DNA from: Enterobacterales bacterium CwR94
GTDB taxonomy: Bacteria > Pseudomonadota > Gammaproteobacteria > Enterobacterales > Enterobacteriaceae
Direction: 5' to 3'
Length of the DNA: 64,000 nucleotides
Assembly (NCBI GenBank): GCA_002837195.1
Contig: KZ478067.1
Coordinates: 62,001-126,000, forward strand
Positions 61,563 through 64,000 of the stretch are shown here, piece after piece (within the stretch, counting starts at the first letter, position 1; each line of letters begins with the position of its first letter). The notes below the pieces were generated by a model that ran no database searches, was not told where the DNA came from, and saw nothing but the letters and a program-made list of their open reading frames with translations. The position numbers were made by a program, and so were the translations under genes.

Positions 61563-63860
61563 TTAACGATAGGTGAAGGTTGCCTGCTCTGTTCGCACGG
61601 CGTCCAGTCCGATCATGACATTGAACTCGCCTGGCTCAACAACCTGCTGCATGCGCGCATTCCAGAACGTCAACGCCGCTCTGTCAATAGGGAAACGAAC
61701 CGTCTGCGATTCGCCCTTCTTCAGCATAATACGTTGGAAGCCTTTTAGCTCCTGCACCGGACGGCTCAGCGTCGCCACTGGATCGTTAAGGTACATCTGC
61801 ACCACCGTTGCCCCCTCGCGGTCGCCGGTATTCGTGACGGTAACCGAGGCTTCAAGTTTGCCATTCCCCGTCAGGGTTTTCGCCGACAGCGTGACAGGAG
61901 AAACCTTAAACGAGGTGTAGCTTAAGCCATAACCAAAGGGGTACAGCGGGCCATTAGCCGTGTCAAAGTAGTGTGAGGTGTACTTATTGGGTTTTTCAGG
62001 ATTGTAGGGACGCCCGGTCGGCAAATGGTTGTAGTACACCGGAATCTGTCCCACTTCACGCGGGAATGACATGGGCAGTTTGCCTGACGGGTTGTAATCG
62101 CCAAACAGCACATCGGCTATCGCGTTGCCGCCTTCGGTGCCGCTAAACCAGGTTTCCAACAGTGCATCGGCCTGCTGATCCTCTTTCACCAACGCCAGCG
62201 GGCGACCGTTCATCAACACAATCACCAGCGGTTTACCGGTGGCTTTGAGCGCCGCCAGCAGGGCTTGCTGGCTGGGCGGCACGGTAATGTCGCTGCGGCT
62301 GGAGGCTTCATGCGCCATGCCTTGTGCTTCGCCGACCGCAGCCACAATCACATCGGCTTGCTTCGCCGTGGCTACCGCTTCATCGATCATCTGTTGTGGC
62401 GTGCGGCTGTCCACTTTCACCGCCTGTTCATACAGATTCAGGAAGTCCTGAATGCCTTTGTGATCGGTGACATTCGCCCCTTTGGCATACAGCAGCGTCG
62501 CTTTGCCTGCGGTGGCATTTTTGAGGCCCTGCAGCAGCGTGACCGCCTGTTGCGCACGCCCTGCCGCAGACCAACTGCCCATGATGTCACGCTGGCTGTC
62601 TGCCAGCGGCCCGATCACGGCAATGGTGCCTGATTTTTTCAGCGGCAGCGTTTGCTGACGGTTTTTCAGCAACACCATGCTTTTACGCGCCACATCGCGG
62701 GCTTCCAGACGGTGCAAACGGCTTTCTGCGTTGGTGTCAGCAGGATCGCTCTCTTTCGCGCCCAGATGGCTGTAAGGATCGTTAAACAGCCCCATGTCAT
62801 ATTTCACATTCAGCACATGGCGCACGGCATCATCCAGATCGGCACGGCTGACCACGCCACGTTTCACCAGGTCCGGCAAATACTGGCTGTAGTATTCATC
62901 GCTCATGCTCATGTTGACGCCAGACTGCAACGCGATGCGTACGGCATCCTGCGGATCTTTTGCCACGCCGTGTTTGATTAACTCTTTGATCGCCCCGTGA
63001 TCGGATATCGTGATGCCTTTAAATTTCCAGTCATCGCGCAGCAGCGTTTTCAGCAGCCAACTGTCTGCAGACGCAGGCACACCATTGAGCGAGTTAAGGG
63101 CAACCATCACACCGCCTGATCCGGCATCCAGCGCCGCTTTATAAGGTGGCAGATAGTCTTGTGCCAACCGCTGTGGGCTCATGTCGACGCTGTTGTACTC
63201 TTTCCCGCCCTCTACCGCACCGTAGGCGGCAAAGTGTTTCACGCTGGTCATCACCGAATAGCGGTCAGCCGCGCTGTCGCCCTGCATCGACTCAACCATC
63301 CAACGTCCCATCGAGGCTGTCAGGTAGGTGTCTTCACCAAAACCTTCGGAAACGCGTCCCCAGCGAGGCTCACGTGACACATCCACCATCGGTGCCCAGG
63401 TCATGTTTAACCCGTCATCCGCCGCTTCATAGGCAGAAATACGACCCACGGTTTTGATGGCGCTTTCATCCCAACTGGAGGCAAGGGCTAACGGGATGGG
63501 GAAAATGGTACGTTGACCGTGGATCACATCAAAGGCGAAGAACAAGGGGATTTTCAGACGGCTGAGTGACATCACCTGATCTTGCATGGCGCGAATATCT
63601 TGCCGCGTCACCGTATTAAAAATGGCACCGACTTGTCCTTTGTGGATCATGTCGCGGATCGCTTCTTTCGGATTATCAGGCCCAACGCTAATCAAACGTA
63701 ACTGGCCAATTTTTTCATCCAGCGTCATTTGCTGGAGCAAATCAGTGACGTAAGCATCACGCGCTTCAGGGGTTAATGGGTGAGGCCCAAATTTGACGTC
63801 GGCCAGTGCAGGTTGCAGAGCGAGGCTCACGGCCAGGCTTAACGAACACATCCATTTCAT
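61563..63860 (-). CDS. bglX: Periplasmic beta-glucosidase BglX
   Basis: A 765-residue glycoside hydrolase family 3 enzyme, identical in length to E. coli BglX. A signal peptide (KWMCSLSLAVSLALQPALA) is followed by the (beta/alpha)8 barrel ([34 protein letters not shown] holds the catalytic Asp), the alpha/beta sandwich domain (GEAQGMAHEASSRSDI; LVIVLMNGRPLAL) and a C-terminal fibronectin-like domain. It hydrolyses beta-glucosides in the periplasm. The ATG at 63860 has AGGAG about 11 bases upstream; the frame from 63905 adds a non-signal N-terminus. The plus-strand remainder to 64000 shows no gene; dld, divergent from bglX in E. coli, is not seen. Confidence 0.96.
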   Translation of the reverse strand: MKWMCSLSLAVSLALQPALADVKFGPHPLTPEARDAYVTDLLQQMTLDEKIGQLRLISVGPDNPKEAIRDMIHKGQVGAIFNTVTRQDIRAMQDQVMSLSRLKIPLFFAFDVIHGQRTIFPIPLALASSWDESAIKTVGRISAYEAADDGLNMTWAPMVDVSREPRWGRVSEGFGEDTYLTASMGRWMVESMQGDSAADRYSVMTSVKHFAAYGAVEGGKEYNSVDMSPQRLAQDYLPPYKAALDAGSGGVMVALNSLNGVPASADSWLLKTLLRDDWKFKGITISDHGAIKELIKHGVAKDPQDAVRIALQSGVNMSMSDEYYSQYLPDLVKRGVVSRADLDDAVRHVLNVKYDMGLFNDPYSHLGAKESDPADTNAESRLHRLEARDVARKSMVLLKNRQQTLPLKKSGTIAVIGPLADSQRDIMGSWSAAGRAQQAVTLLQGLKNATAGKATLLYAKGANVTDHKGIQDFLNLYEQAVKVDSRTPQQMIDEAVATAKQADVIVAAVGEAQGMAHEASSRSDITVPPSQQALLAALKATGKPLVIVLMNGRPLALVKEDQQADALLETWFSGTEGGNAIADVLFGDYNPSGKLPMSFPREVGQIPVYYNHLPTGRPYNPEKPNKYTSHYFDTANGPLYPFGYGLSYTSFKVSPVTLSAKTLTGNGKLEASVTVTNTGDREGATVVQMYLNDPVATLSRPVQELKGFQRIMLKKGESQTVRFPIDRAALTFWNARMQQVVEPGEFNVMIGLDAVRTEQATFTYR

Positions 63861-64000
63861 CGATCGGAATACTCCTAACGCGTTGCGAAATAACGAGATA
63901 TTCAACCACCGCCGGTGGCAGGAATGGTATTACTATGACACAAAATCAGCGCCATCAGCAGCGCGAGTCGATGACTTTGCGAATATCACAGGCATGCTAA

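Overview
The window looks like chromosome of a pigmented member of the Enterobacterales, most probably Erwiniaceae (Pantoea, Erwinia or a close relative); the genus cannot be fixed from sequence reading alone. Two runs of genes keep Escherichia coli order. One is ybiT, ybiR, mntR, mntS, opgE, ompX, rhtA, dps, glnHPQ and rlmF, then (after an insertion) ybiB and dinG. The other is mlrA and bglX. In E. coli these blocks lie far apart; here they are neighbours, and accessory genes fill the junctions. No rRNA, tRNA, CRISPR array or insertion sequence was recognised.

Layout. 1-3078 (minus strand) is a small lysis island: a Q-type antiterminator, a holin, nested spanins Rz/Rz1, a terminator, and the start of a large leaderless Ig-like protein that runs off the window. 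No endolysin gene is present. 3079-4120 is AT-rich and gene-free, with one very strong terminator. 4154-13584 holds ybiT, a sugar MFS transporter, a tripartite EmrAB-type drug pump, ybiR and mntR. 13800-21755 holds mntS (34 codons), opgE, ompX, rhtA, dps, glnHPQ and rlmF. 21861-41698 is mainly a five-step, Pseudomonas-type histidine utilisation (hut) regulon: an ABC uptake operon ending in a HutH paralogue that lacks the MIO-forming Ala-Ser-Gly, then hutG-hutI, hutF-hutD, hutC and hutH-hutU. A 1,919-residue intimin/invasin-like adhesin lies in the middle of it. 41957-45431 holds a BhsA-like gene, ybiB and dinG. 46021-48264 is an autotransporter with a visibly AT-rich first third. 48295-56333 holds a GNAT gene, mlrA, a YtfJ-like gene and the carotenoid cluster crtE-Y-I-B with crtZ and idi on the opposite strand and no crtX. 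56538-63860 holds a second GNAT gene, a chemoreceptor with a sigma-28 promoter, a suppressor-of-fused protein, an MpaB-type oxygenase and bglX.

How the genes work together. Repeated TGTATATACA palindromes before the ABC operon, between hutI and hutF, and between hutC and hutH mark a HutC regulon that takes histidine to glutamate through formimidoylglutamate and formylglutamate. The crt genes should give zeaxanthin from isopentenyl diphosphate, without glucosylation in this locus. A near-perfect TTGTACA palindrome in front of mlrA resembles the MlrA box and suggests autoregulation next to the pigment genes.

The candidates most worth following are the endolysin-less lysis/cargo island, the MIO-less HutH paralogue inside a HutC-controlled uptake operon, and the MlrA box beside the carotenoid cluster.
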